Virus record (IMG/VR): IMGVR_UViG_3300005095_000072
Coordinates: 54,426 to 118,425 of that record
Direction: 5' to 3' (one strand)
Source: a virus
DNA length: 64,000 nt
The notes under the pieces are model-generated. The model was not told the DNA's origin and ran no database searches. It worked only from the letters and a program-made list of their open reading frames with translations. Positions 42,877-50,745 of this stretch are shown here, piece by piece. Position 1 is the first letter of the stretch, and the number at the start of each line of letters is the position of its first letter. The position numbers and the translations under genes were made by a program.

Positions 42877-43512
42877 ATGGAAAACCTAAGCACCTTAGCA
42901 GTTACCTTGTTGGAGTTATATAGGGAAAATGATATAAAACCAAATAAAAGGTCTAACAACTGCAGGGTGTATAGGATTAAGTATAAAGTCCAAGACTCAA
43001 AAAGATATATCTTCCTTGTTAAGTGCAAAGAAAGCTGGTCTAGTCCTGATGGACATATTGTTTCTATTTATTTTGAAGATAAAGGCAACAAGGTAAATAG
43101 AAGGAATATAATACCTCTTAACTCTAATATAAGAACTAGATGTCATTGTCCTGCTTTTGTTTATTGGGGTAGTGCTTATAATGCTACAATAAACAAATAT
43201 ATCTTAGATAAGAAAGAAAATAGACCTCCTGATATAAGAGACCCTTTTAGAGTAAATAAAGTTTGTAAGCATATAGTAGCAGTTACTAAAAGTTTATCAC
43301 ATAAGAATTTTAAAGCTTTACAACGAGGTCGTATTTACTCTAGTATCAATATGCTAGATTTTGCAGATATAAGTAATCTACCTGAAGTATCTATACAAGA
43401 AACTTTATCTGTTATTTCTCAGTATATAAAAGAAAATAATATAAGAACAGATAACTGTATAGATTTTGATAACTTCGAGAGCTATTTGCTAAATATAGGG
43501 ATGATAATATGA
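42877..43512 (+). CDS. Protein with SWIM-type zinc finger
   Basis: The 211-residue protein has RCHCPAFVYWG ... VCKHIVAV, matching the SWIM pattern CxCx(n)CxH (Cys pair about 88-90, then C129xH131). A SWIM protein at this place, between capsid and tail genes, occurs in other large phages and is usually annotated as a structural protein. It may bind DNA or another head protein. The ATG 42877 follows weak AAAGATAGATA. Confidence 0.68.
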   Translation: MENLSTLAVTLLELYRENDIKPNKRSNNCRVYRIKYKVQDSKRYIFLVKCKESWSSPDGHIVSIYFEDKGNKVNRRNIIPLNSNIRTRCHCPAFVYWGSAYNATINKYILDKKENRPPDIRDPFRVNKVCKHIVAVTKSLSHKNFKALQRGRIYSSINMLDFADISNLPEVSIQETLSVISQYIKENNIRTDNCIDFDNFESYLLNIGMII

Positions 43513-44135
43513 GTGATACAACTGAAAATACTGAAACTGTAATTCAAAAGAAAAAACATAAAATCCTAAGAAGGAACTTACCTCGTATTTTTAGATTAAT
43601 GAAAAAGATACATGGGTTTGAAGTAGATATATATAAATTAGTCGATTTTGAAAGTCCAGACATCGGTTTAGAGGATAGTTCTAAGCTTAAGTATAGTGAG
43701 AGTCCTGTTTATAGTGGAAAGGCTGTTATTCCTGCTTTAAATAGAGATAAGTATCAAGATAGTTATGGTATTTTAGATATGGAAGATGATGACGATATAA
43801 TTTTATATTCTGATGAAGATTTACAAATACCTAAAAAATCCTTAGTTATAGTTAAGACAGCAAACACAATGGGAGAAACTAGGCTCATTGTAAATAATAT
43901 AAAATCTATTAAGGACGATGATGGTTATCTTTATTTTAGATATTATTTAACTTCAGATAGTTCTAGTAATTTAGAAGATATAAGTAATGAAAGCTTGTTT
44001 GATGCTATAGTTAAAGAAACTGAAAGTATTAATAATGGAACTATCTTAGAAGATACCTCTGTAGTTAAAGACGAAGAAACTGATAATATTATTCCTGAGT
44101 ATGTAGAAGATGATATTATATTTATGGAGGATTAG
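43509..44135 (+). CDS. Head-tail connector candidate
   Basis: A 208-residue acidic product, ATG 43509 overlapping the upstream stop. Basic N-terminal segment (KKKHKILRRNLPRIFRLMKKI), then acidic loops (DMEDDDDIILYSDED) and a beta strand VIVKTANTMGETRLIVNN, ending acidic. Position between capsid and sheath suggests neck function; no family match. Confidence 0.55.
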   Translation: MSDTTENTETVIQKKKHKILRRNLPRIFRLMKKIHGFEVDIYKLVDFESPDIGLEDSSKLKYSESPVYSGKAVIPALNRDKYQDSYGILDMEDDDDIILYSDEDLQIPKKSLVIVKTANTMGETRLIVNNIKSIKDDDGYLYFRYYLTSDSSSNLEDISNESLFDAIVKETESINNGTILEDTSVVKDEETDNIIPEYVEDDIIFMED

Positions 44136-44894
44136 ATGATAGGTAAAGTTATTCACAATTTTGTTAAGTTCATAGAAGAACAGTTTAAAGTTTATGATAT
44201 AGATATGAACAGTAAGTATAATTCTGATATAAATAATATATCTGAGTATTCATCTTCTCTTAGACTTAGAAAACTTTTTAAAGATGATATAGATAATATT
44301 ATAAGCCCAGACGATATTAAGAATTTAAAAAAGCAAAATTATGTACTTATGTTATATAATTTTAATGCTATTGAGAAAGACCAAGAAGCTTTTAATAATA
44401 TCAACTTAGAAGCTGTGTTTTTACCTAGTGAAAGTTCTCCTTTTACCTATGATAGAACTGAAAAAACAGATATAGATACAGACCTTATTCATTATATTAG
44501 AAGTGTTAATGAGTATTGTAGTCAAGAGGATTTAACTGTTAGAGATGTTATATATGGTAGGATACCTTTTGACTTTAAGATAATAGTCAATGATATTGAT
44601 TTAGCTTATAATTTACAAATGGCTTATTTGTCTAAGCTAGTAAATGAAAGGTCTTTTGGTATATCTATCAAGTTTGCTAGTTATCAAGAACCTTTAGATA
44701 TTACATATAAACTAAAATTAAATAATATTAGTAATTTTAGTCAAATAGACCCTATCAAATATGGAAATTTATGGCAAATAGATTTCAATGGAACTTTAGA
44801 GGGTTATTTTCTTTCTGTTTATTCTAAAAAGATTAAAGGATTATGTAACATTGATGTTACTCTTAAAGTATGTAATGATTTAGAGAACTGTTAA
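44136..44894 (+). CDS. Neck/tail-terminator candidate
   Basis: A 252-residue alpha/beta protein directly abutting the upstream gene. It contains DYNLQMAYLSKLVNERSFGISIK-like alpha/beta stretches and ends CNIDVTLKVCNDLENC. Location just before the sheath is where tail terminators and neck proteins lie; assignment is positional only. Confidence 0.5.
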   Translation: MIGKVIHNFVKFIEEQFKVYDIDMNSKYNSDINNISEYSSSLRLRKLFKDDIDNIISPDDIKNLKKQNYVLMLYNFNAIEKDQEAFNNINLEAVFLPSESSPFTYDRTEKTDIDTDLIHYIRSVNEYCSQEDLTVRDVIYGRIPFDFKIIVNDIDLAYNLQMAYLSKLVNERSFGISIKFASYQEPLDITYKLKLNNISNFSQIDPIKYGNLWQIDFNGTLEGYFLSVYSKKIKGLCNIDVTLKVCNDLENC

Positions 44895-44925
44895 AAATAT
44901 AACTAAGTTTTAAAAGCTCTTAGTG

Positions 44926-44943
44926 AGCCTTTATGTAAAGGCT
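44926..44943 (+). terminator. Intergenic hairpin before the tail operon
   Basis: Perfect 7-bp repeat AGCCTTT (44926-44932) / AAAGGCT (44937-44943) with loop ATGT, followed by ACATTTAT. It could end the neck transcript or be a processing site. The T-tail is poor. Confidence 0.45.
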
Positions 44944-44965
44944 ACATTTATACTAGGAGTTATAT

Positions 44966-45154
44966 ATGATTAATGTTATCATTGTCAATAAGACAGGCAT
45001 GAATCAATATGTAGATGTAGATGGTAACGACAAAACAGAAGATACTGTTATAGTCGGACCTCACGAAAGAGTACAGGTATCTCTCCCAAATGAGAAGAGA
45101 TTTTTAGAGATTAGCAAACAATTTGCTAAATCACTTATAGTAAGAAAAAGATAA
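44966..45154 (+). CDS. Small hypothetical protein before sheath gene
   Basis: A 62-residue product from ATG 44966 behind CTAGGAGTTAT. It is one small beta-rich domain (MINVIIVNKTGMNQYVDVDGND). A minor tail or neck component by location only. Confidence 0.6.
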   Translation: MINVIIVNKTGMNQYVDVDGNDKTEDTVIVGPHERVQVSLPNEKRFLEISKQFAKSLIVRKR

Positions 45155-45164
45155 GGAGTAGTTT

Positions 45165-47726
45165 ATGGGTAGTGCAAAAGTAACGATAAGACAGCAAGAT
45201 AGAACATTAACTATTCCTAGTCTATCATCTGTTTATGGTGGTATAGCTATTAGAGCTAATAAAGGTAAAATAGGAGAACCTTTCCTTGTAACAGGTGAAG
45301 ATGAACTGATAGATAATTTTGGTGAGCCTTTGTTGGCTTCAACTGGGTATTACTCTGCTATGACTTATCTTGGTGAGTCAAATAAGTTGTGGGTAGTGAG
45401 AGCCGCACACGAAGATGTTAAGTATTCTGTGGCTTTAGTTAGAAGTAAAGTAAGCAATATTCCAACAGACCCTATCATAGATGGGTATATCCCTGACCCT
45501 ATTGTTAAACCTTTAGATGGTGGAATGACACAAGAAGAGTTAGATAGTTATATCTTCCCACTGTACAGCACAGATAGAATATATGAGTTAGCAGAAAATA
45601 CAATCTTTGCAAATGCAGATGATACAACTAAAGTTAGATTAAATAACCTTGATGGTCTTAAAGTTGGTGATAAGCTAGTATTTAACACAGGAGATATAAA
45701 TTCTCTTAATAATGATAATATAGCTTATGGTATAGTTGATTTATATACTCAAGATTTAACTTATGATAAAATAACAGTAGATACAGCTATAAGTGGGGGT
45801 GAAGGTGTTGAGGTATTTAAAGATGATGGAGAGGGGAACCTAACAGCTTATCCAAACCATCCTAAAGTAGTTAGAGATTTTACTAGTTCTAAAGAGATTT
45901 TAGTAGATAATGCAGACTATATAGCAAATGGAGATTTAATCTCTATAGGTGGAGCAACTGCTACTTTCGAAAGCAAAGAAGTATATCAAGAAGTAGGTAG
46001 CTTTGTAGAGCTTGACAATAAAGTTACTTTAACAAAAGACTATAAGGTATATAAAATCTTACAAGATAAAATGGAAGACAGAGATGCTTTCTTGGTTGCT
46101 AGTGCAAATCAAGGTAAATGGGGTAATAAAATCTCTATAGGTATAGCACCTGCAAAAGATGATATAGAACTAGGAGCTTTCTTAGTCTTAGTTTATTATG
46201 ATGGGGTACAGGTTGAAACTTGGAAAGTATCAAGAAAACAAGTTATCAATGGTAATGGAGACCAGTTATATTTAGAAGATGTTATCAATGGTAAATCTAA
46301 ATACATCTTAGTTAAAAACAATGTAGCAGATGTTAGCTATATTGATGGAGAACCTGAGTTACCTTTATTTACTAATTATAGTTTATGGTTACAAAATCCA
46401 ACTGATTTATTCCAAAAACAAAGTATAACTTTAGAAGAGAACTTACTTCAAGGTCATACAGAGGTTAAGTTAAATTCAGTTGCAGGTTTAGCTGTAGGGA
46501 ATAGAATCAAGTTCGAGATAGACATCAATGATAAACTATCTTCTGAGTATAAAATCTTGTCTATAGATAGTAATAACAACACTATTATCTTAGATAGACC
46601 TATAGTTGAGGTAGAGATAAACAAAGAGATTATAGATGAAAATGGAAGTACTTATACTGCAAGTCTATATAAATTTGATGATACTGTAACAGATTTAGCA
46701 AATGGTATCAAAAATGGAGTGCAGTATTATCCATTAACTAAACTAGATAAAGTTTATTATAACTATCCTATGGGTGTTAGCTTTAGTATAAGTGGCATTG
46801 ATGGTAAACTTGTTGATGCAGGTGCAAACCTTATGAAAGGTGGGGATGACGGAAGTCCTGTTACTGTTTCTGATATGGTAAATGCTATTAAACTGTTATC
46901 CAATAGAGAAGAAACTCCTGTAACATTGTTACTTGATGGAGGATACACTGTTCCTGCTTATGCACAAGCTCTTTATGAAGTGGCTAAAAATCACGATTTA
47001 ACTCATGTGTATTTATCTTCTGATATAAATGCTGAGTTAAGTGCTAACTATAAAAATGAGATAGTTGATTATAAAGCAAGTCTTAACTTAAACACTGAAA
47101 AAGCAAGTGTATTTACAGGTTGGTTAAAAGTTTTAGATGAATATAATCAAAAAGAACTTTATATTGCACCAGACGGTTTCGCCGCCGCTTCACAAGTATT
47201 TACAACAGATAACTATGCTATGTGGTATCCAGCCGCAGGTTGGAAACGAGGTAAAATCGTTGCTCTTGATATAACTAGAAAATTCTCTGAGGGAGATAGA
47301 GACTGGTTTGTAGATAATAGAATAAACCCTATTAGATATAAAAAAGGTTCAGGCTTAGTTATATGGGGTAATGAAACTCTTATCAGTAACCCATCTCCAT
47401 TACAACTTAGAAGTGTAGCTATGCTGTTAATCTATATCAAATATGGATTATATGAAGCACTTGAAAATGTAGAGTTCGACTTAAATGATGAAACAACTTG
47501 GAGCTTAGTTGAAGGCTCTATAGATGGCTTTATGAGAGATGATGTACAAGCTAAAAGAGGTGTTTATAGTTATAGAGTAGCTGTTAAAGATGTTATAACT
47601 GATACAGATATAGCAAATAGAAGGATGCCTGTATTCTTAGGTATTCAACCAACTATGGATATAAAAGAGATACCTGTTACCCTTGCTATATATAACAAGG
47701 GACAAAAAATAGAAGTAAGTGTGTAA
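45165..47726 (+). CDS. Contractile tail sheath protein
   Basis: The 853-residue protein has a typical sheath C-terminal domain: LDITRKFSEGDRDWFVDNRINPIRYKKGSG, GNETLISNPSPLQLRSVAMLLIYIKYGLYEALENVEFD, and a final strand with IKEIPVTLAIYNKGQKIEV. The N terminus IRANKGKIGEP fits the family's first strand exchange arm. The length exceeds T4 gp18 (659), from extra outward domains around 80-500. It contracts to drive the tube through the envelope. Confidence 0.92.
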   Translation: MGSAKVTIRQQDRTLTIPSLSSVYGGIAIRANKGKIGEPFLVTGEDELIDNFGEPLLASTGYYSAMTYLGESNKLWVVRAAHEDVKYSVALVRSKVSNIPTDPIIDGYIPDPIVKPLDGGMTQEELDSYIFPLYSTDRIYELAENTIFANADDTTKVRLNNLDGLKVGDKLVFNTGDINSLNNDNIAYGIVDLYTQDLTYDKITVDTAISGGEGVEVFKDDGEGNLTAYPNHPKVVRDFTSSKEILVDNADYIANGDLISIGGATATFESKEVYQEVGSFVELDNKVTLTKDYKVYKILQDKMEDRDAFLVASANQGKWGNKISIGIAPAKDDIELGAFLVLVYYDGVQVETWKVSRKQVINGNGDQLYLEDVINGKSKYILVKNNVADVSYIDGEPELPLFTNYSLWLQNPTDLFQKQSITLEENLLQGHTEVKLNSVAGLAVGNRIKFEIDINDKLSSEYKILSIDSNNNTIILDRPIVEVEINKEIIDENGSTYTASLYKFDDTVTDLANGIKNGVQYYPLTKLDKVYYNYPMGVSFSISGIDGKLVDAGANLMKGGDDGSPVTVSDMVNAIKLLSNREETPVTLLLDGGYTVPAYAQALYEVAKNHDLTHVYLSSDINAELSANYKNEIVDYKASLNLNTEKASVFTGWLKVLDEYNQKELYIAPDGFAAASQVFTTDNYAMWYPAAGWKRGKIVALDITRKFSEGDRDWFVDNRINPIRYKKGSGLVIWGNETLISNPSPLQLRSVAMLLIYIKYGLYEALENVEFDLNDETTWSLVEGSIDGFMRDDVQAKRGVYSYRVAVKDVITDTDIANRRMPVFLGIQPTMDIKEIPVTLAIYNKGQKIEVSV

Positions 47727-47736
47727 GGAGAACGGT

Positions 47737-48279
47737 ATGCAAATAGGTATAAATAAAAGAAAAGCATTGTTAGGCGAAGCTCAATCACTCTTACATTGGG
47801 ATGTCGAGATCGTTAATCCTCCAAAGGCAATAGGAGCACCTCCAAAAGGTTTTCCTATTAGGATAACAACTTCTGATATGCCGATAGAACAAGAAGAGTA
47901 TCAAGATGTAGAGCTTGGAGGTCATTCTTGGACTGGCTCAGTTAAAGTGATAAAAGCAGGAGAAATTAACTTCGAGCTATTTGAAGGAACTGACCAAGTA
48001 GTAAAAGACTATTTCTTGAAATTGCTAAATGCTAAATGGTCAGGAGATGGAAAAGAGACTTATGGTATTCAGCACACTATGGCTGATTTAAAATGTGATG
48101 TTAAAATTACATTGAGAGGACCTGATGATAAACCTACAAGAACTTATCTTTTAATAGGAACACTAATAAGGAGAACAAGTGTAGGTAGCTTAGGTCAAAC
48201 AGCAGAGTTGCAAAGAATAGGTGGTGCTATGAAGTATGATGACTTCCACGAAGGCACTGGAGGAAATGTAGTTTATTAA
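47737..48279 (+). CDS. Tail tube protein
   Basis: About 180 residues from ATG 47737 (AAGGAGAACGGT upstream; the longer start 47719 overlaps the sheath stop). It lies right after the sheath. The beta-rich sequence (EIVNPPKAIGAPPKGFPIRITTSDMP; GTLIRRTSVGSLGQT) is compatible with a gp19-type tube subunit. A perfect hairpin follows. Confidence 0.75.
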   Translation: MQIGINKRKALLGEAQSLLHWDVEIVNPPKAIGAPPKGFPIRITTSDMPIEQEEYQDVELGGHSWTGSVKVIKAGEINFELFEGTDQVVKDYFLKLLNAKWSGDGKETYGIQHTMADLKCDVKITLRGPDDKPTRTYLLIGTLIRRTSVGSLGQTAELQRIGGAMKYDDFHEGTGGNVVY

Positions 48280-48292
48280 GCTACTAAAGAAA

Positions 48293-48317
48293 AGTTAAGA
48301 GGAAAAACCTCTTAACT
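48293..48317 (+). other. Strong hairpin downstream of tail tube gene
   Basis: Perfect 10-bp inverted repeat AGTTAAGAGG / CCTCTTAACT with loop AAAAA, immediately after the tube stop. There is no T-run after it (AATATT), so an mRNA 3'-end stabiliser or processing site for the highly expressed tube transcript is more likely than a terminator. Confidence 0.6.
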
Positions 48318-48340
48318 AATATTATAAGGAGAAAAGAACA

Positions 48341-48868
48341 ATGAAGATAATTGCAGGACTAAAAAATTTAGATGGGGTAAGTGGATATACTGTAGTTATA
48401 ACTTTATATTCAGAAACAGAACCTATAAAAGGTGTGATAAATAAAAAAGCAGTAGAAAAACTTTATCAAAAAATAGATATTATTTTAAAAGATAAAATGT
48501 TTAAAGGCATGAAAGTTGGTCGTATTCCTAAACCAAAAGAAAGTAATGGCGAAATAAGGCAAGGTATTATTGTAATAAATATTAAAGGAGTGGGTTCTAG
48601 TGTAGATTTACAGAAAAAAAGTGAAGAATTTATAAATAAACTAAAAACTATTTTAGGGGTGAAATCTCAAAAAGGATACAATAATAGTTTAACTGCTATA
48701 TCTATACATATAAGAAGTTTATATTCAGGATTTGAAAAAAGAGCAGACAAACTTTTTGATAAAAAACCGACAGGATTATATAAGGCAGAAGCTTTTGCAG
48801 GATATATAAAATCTTCTAAGGCTATTATTTTAGATAAAAAGAAGTTTGAAAATATGCTAATAGGTTAA
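48341..48868 (+). CDS. Hypothetical tail-region protein with MKIIAGL leader
   Basis: The 175-residue basic protein starts MKIIAGLKNLDGVSGYTV; the gene at 49438 starts MKIIAGLQSKANIAVYTV, so their N termini share a module. The 5' side is also shared (AAGAACAATGAARATAATTGCAG). The rest is alpha/beta with a LRKKxK-type basic end. Function unknown; may be another leader-carrying accessory protein. Confidence 0.65.
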   Translation: MKIIAGLKNLDGVSGYTVVITLYSETEPIKGVINKKAVEKLYQKIDIILKDKMFKGMKVGRIPKPKESNGEIRQGIIVINIKGVGSSVDLQKKSEEFINKLKTILGVKSQKGYNNSLTAISIHIRSLYSGFEKRADKLFDKKPTGLYKAEAFAGYIKSSKAIILDKKKFENMLIG

Positions 48869-48881
48869 AAGGAACTAAAAG

Positions 48882-49412
48882 ATGAAGATAGGTTTAAATC
48901 AATTAAAAAAAATAGGAGAAATTGGAAATAACTCAAATTGGTTAGTCAGATTTAGTAAACCATCTTCATCTTCTGTTTCTGTGTCAAATACTTTAAATGC
49001 TATTGATAATAAATGGTTTCCTGCTATGAGTGTAGATTATAACCAACTTTCTGTTACAAAGGTTGATGTAACAATAGGACCTGATTTAGTTATTCCTATA
49101 CCTGTAAAAGCTGAGAAAGCTAGTAAGGTATCTATAGGGTTTTATGATAAAGATTTAAAAACTTTAAGATTAGCTTTAATCTCTTGGGTAGAAAATAACA
49201 CTAAATTGTATAATAAGCATCTTGCACCAGATATATCTAAATTGAAAAGTATTGCTTTACAGTTAGATATTATTCACACAACTAAGCAAAAACAAGAGGT
49301 GTATAAAGATTCTTATTATGTAATATTAGATGAAGATATATCTTTTCATGGAGATTATCAATTTTTACTAGACACTAATACAGTAAGTTTTATGATTGTA
49401 GGGTATAATTAA
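48882..49412 (+). CDS. Second tube-like/baseplate-proximal tail protein
   Basis: The 176-residue protein reads MKIGLNQLKKIGEIGNNSNWLVRF and ends with DEDISFHGDYQFLLDTNTVSFMIVGYN, a beta-sandwich style pattern similar to gp19/gp54-type tube-initiator proteins. It sits between two leader-carrying genes downstream of the true tube gene. The assignment rests on position and general strand pattern. Confidence 0.5.
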   Translation: MKIGLNQLKKIGEIGNNSNWLVRFSKPSSSSVSVSNTLNAIDNKWFPAMSVDYNQLSVTKVDVTIGPDLVIPIPVKAEKASKVSIGFYDKDLKTLRLALISWVENNTKLYNKHLAPDISKLKSIALQLDIIHTTKQKQEVYKDSYYVILDEDISFHGDYQFLLDTNTVSFMIVGYN

Positions 49413-49437
49413 AAATAAAAAACAAAAAGGAAGAACA

Positions 49438-49698
49438 ATGAAAATAATTGCAGGGTTACAAAGTAAAGCAAATATTGCAGTTTATACTGTATTTTTTAAA
49501 AACAATGAAGATATGAATAAAGCTTTAAAATTAAATGATAAACTAAAAATAGTTCCTGATAGTGAAATTGAAAATATAGAAAAAGAGTCAAACGATAGAT
49601 TAGCACATTTTGATTTTTCTTCTAAATATGCATCTCAGTTTGATATAGAGATAGCAAAGAAGTTAAAATTAAAAGTGGGTTATGCTCTATCAAAATAA
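49438..49698 (+). CDS. Small hypothetical protein with MKIIAGL leader
   Basis: The 86-residue protein starts MKIIAGLQSKANIAVYTV behind AAAAAGGAAGAACA, a translation-start cassette almost identical to that of the ART-like gene at 32120. The rest is charged and helical. It may be a remnant or small cousin of the gene at 48341. Confidence 0.62.
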   Translation: MKIIAGLQSKANIAVYTVFFKNNEDMNKALKLNDKLKIVPDSEIENIEKESNDRLAHFDFSSKYASQFDIEIAKKLKLKVGYALSK

Positions 49699-49715
49699 AA
49701 ATAAGGAACTAAAAG

Positions 49716-50588
49716 ATGAGTGAGAATATAAATAGTTCAGACTATATAGTTATTGCTAAGGAAGACTTTCCTACAAAGTTTAGAAGTTATACTCATGTAA
49801 AAGAGATATACACTAGAGGATTATATTATAGTGAAGCAAACACTTTAGCAAAATATATAGGAACTGAATTAGTTTTATATTCTCAATTAGCTAAGTTATA
49901 TGAAAATGTAATTAAGTTCCCTGAAGACTCAAATCTTACTATATATGATATGGAGATAGGAGATTTTATTATAGCTATGATAATCTCTTCTATCTATACT
50001 AAAAAACATTTTGGATGGATACCTAGTGTTGATTGTCCTCATGTGATTAAGAACCCTGAAATAGGTGCTACAATAAAAGATATTGAAAAGCTACAGAATT
50101 TACCTATTTTAAGTGAAGAAGAACAGAAAGAGCTAGAAGAACTTAAAAAGAAATTAGGTATATTACCTGAAGAAGTTCCATGTAAAGGTAAAGTGAAAGA
50201 ATTGATAACTTTAGATGATTTAGATATAGAAACTTTTGTTAATCTTGAGGTACCTAAAAAAGTTATATTGCAAAACGGTAAAATAGAAAAAAACATAAGA
50301 CCTTTAACTGTTAGAGATTTAATTATTTTAAATGAAAAAGATTTTAGTGATATAGAAAAAATAGACAAGAACTTAATGTCTTATGCTTTACTTATAGATG
50401 ATAAGGATATATCTTATAAGGAAAAATACAATATAGTTATAAAAAGCTTATATGGAGAGTTGATAGACTTAATAGAATACAATAAAAGATGTGAGTTACA
50501 TATTAATCCTATATATAAAAGATGCGAGTATTGTAGAAAAGAAGTTAAGCTTAAACTAGGATTGATGTCATTAAAGGCTTATCCCTAA
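49716..50588 (+). CDS. Tail assembly chaperone, short (unshifted) form
   Basis: The 290-residue protein lies just before the tape measure, where myoviruses encode the chaperones that coat it. It has helical N-terminal and middle regions, a Lys/Glu helix (SEEEQKELEELKKKLG) and a Cys-pair near the end (KRCEYCRKEVKLK). Ends at CCC-TAA (50583-50588). A +1 frameshift on this site yields a longer product. ATG 49716 follows AAGGAACTAAAAG. Confidence 0.7.
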   Translation: MSENINSSDYIVIAKEDFPTKFRSYTHVKEIYTRGLYYSEANTLAKYIGTELVLYSQLAKLYENVIKFPEDSNLTIYDMEIGDFIIAMIISSIYTKKHFGWIPSVDCPHVIKNPEIGATIKDIEKLQNLPILSEEEQKELEELKKKLGILPEEVPCKGKVKELITLDDLDIETFVNLEVPKKVILQNGKIEKNIRPLTVRDLIILNEKDFSDIEKIDKNLMSYALLIDDKDISYKEKYNIVIKSLYGELIDLIEYNKRCELHINPIYKRCEYCRKEVKLKLGLMSLKAYP

Positions 50589-50736
50589 CTTTAAGTATTC
50601 AAGTATTATTCAAAACAGATTAACATATATGAAATGGTTTAATATGGACATTTCTGAAAATGCTTTCTATGAAGATGTTATTAATTTATTAGAGCTTGAA
50701 AAAGAAAAACGAGAAAAAGAGAAGAACAAGTCATAA
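49716..50736 (+). CDS. Tail assembly chaperone, long form via +1 frameshift
   Basis: Zero frame stops at TAA 50586-50588. The +1 frame (entered after CCC slips to CCT) is open from 50575 to a TAA at 50734-50736 and adds 49 residues: NFKYSSIIQNRLTYMKWFNM, then a charged helical tail ending KEKNKS. It has no good RBS of its own. In lambda (G/GT), Listeria PSA (CCC-TGA, +1) and others, tail chaperones use just such a shift. The stem or Shine-Dalgarno stimulators are not obvious. Confidence 0.7.
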
Positions 50737-50745
50737 GGACTTATA

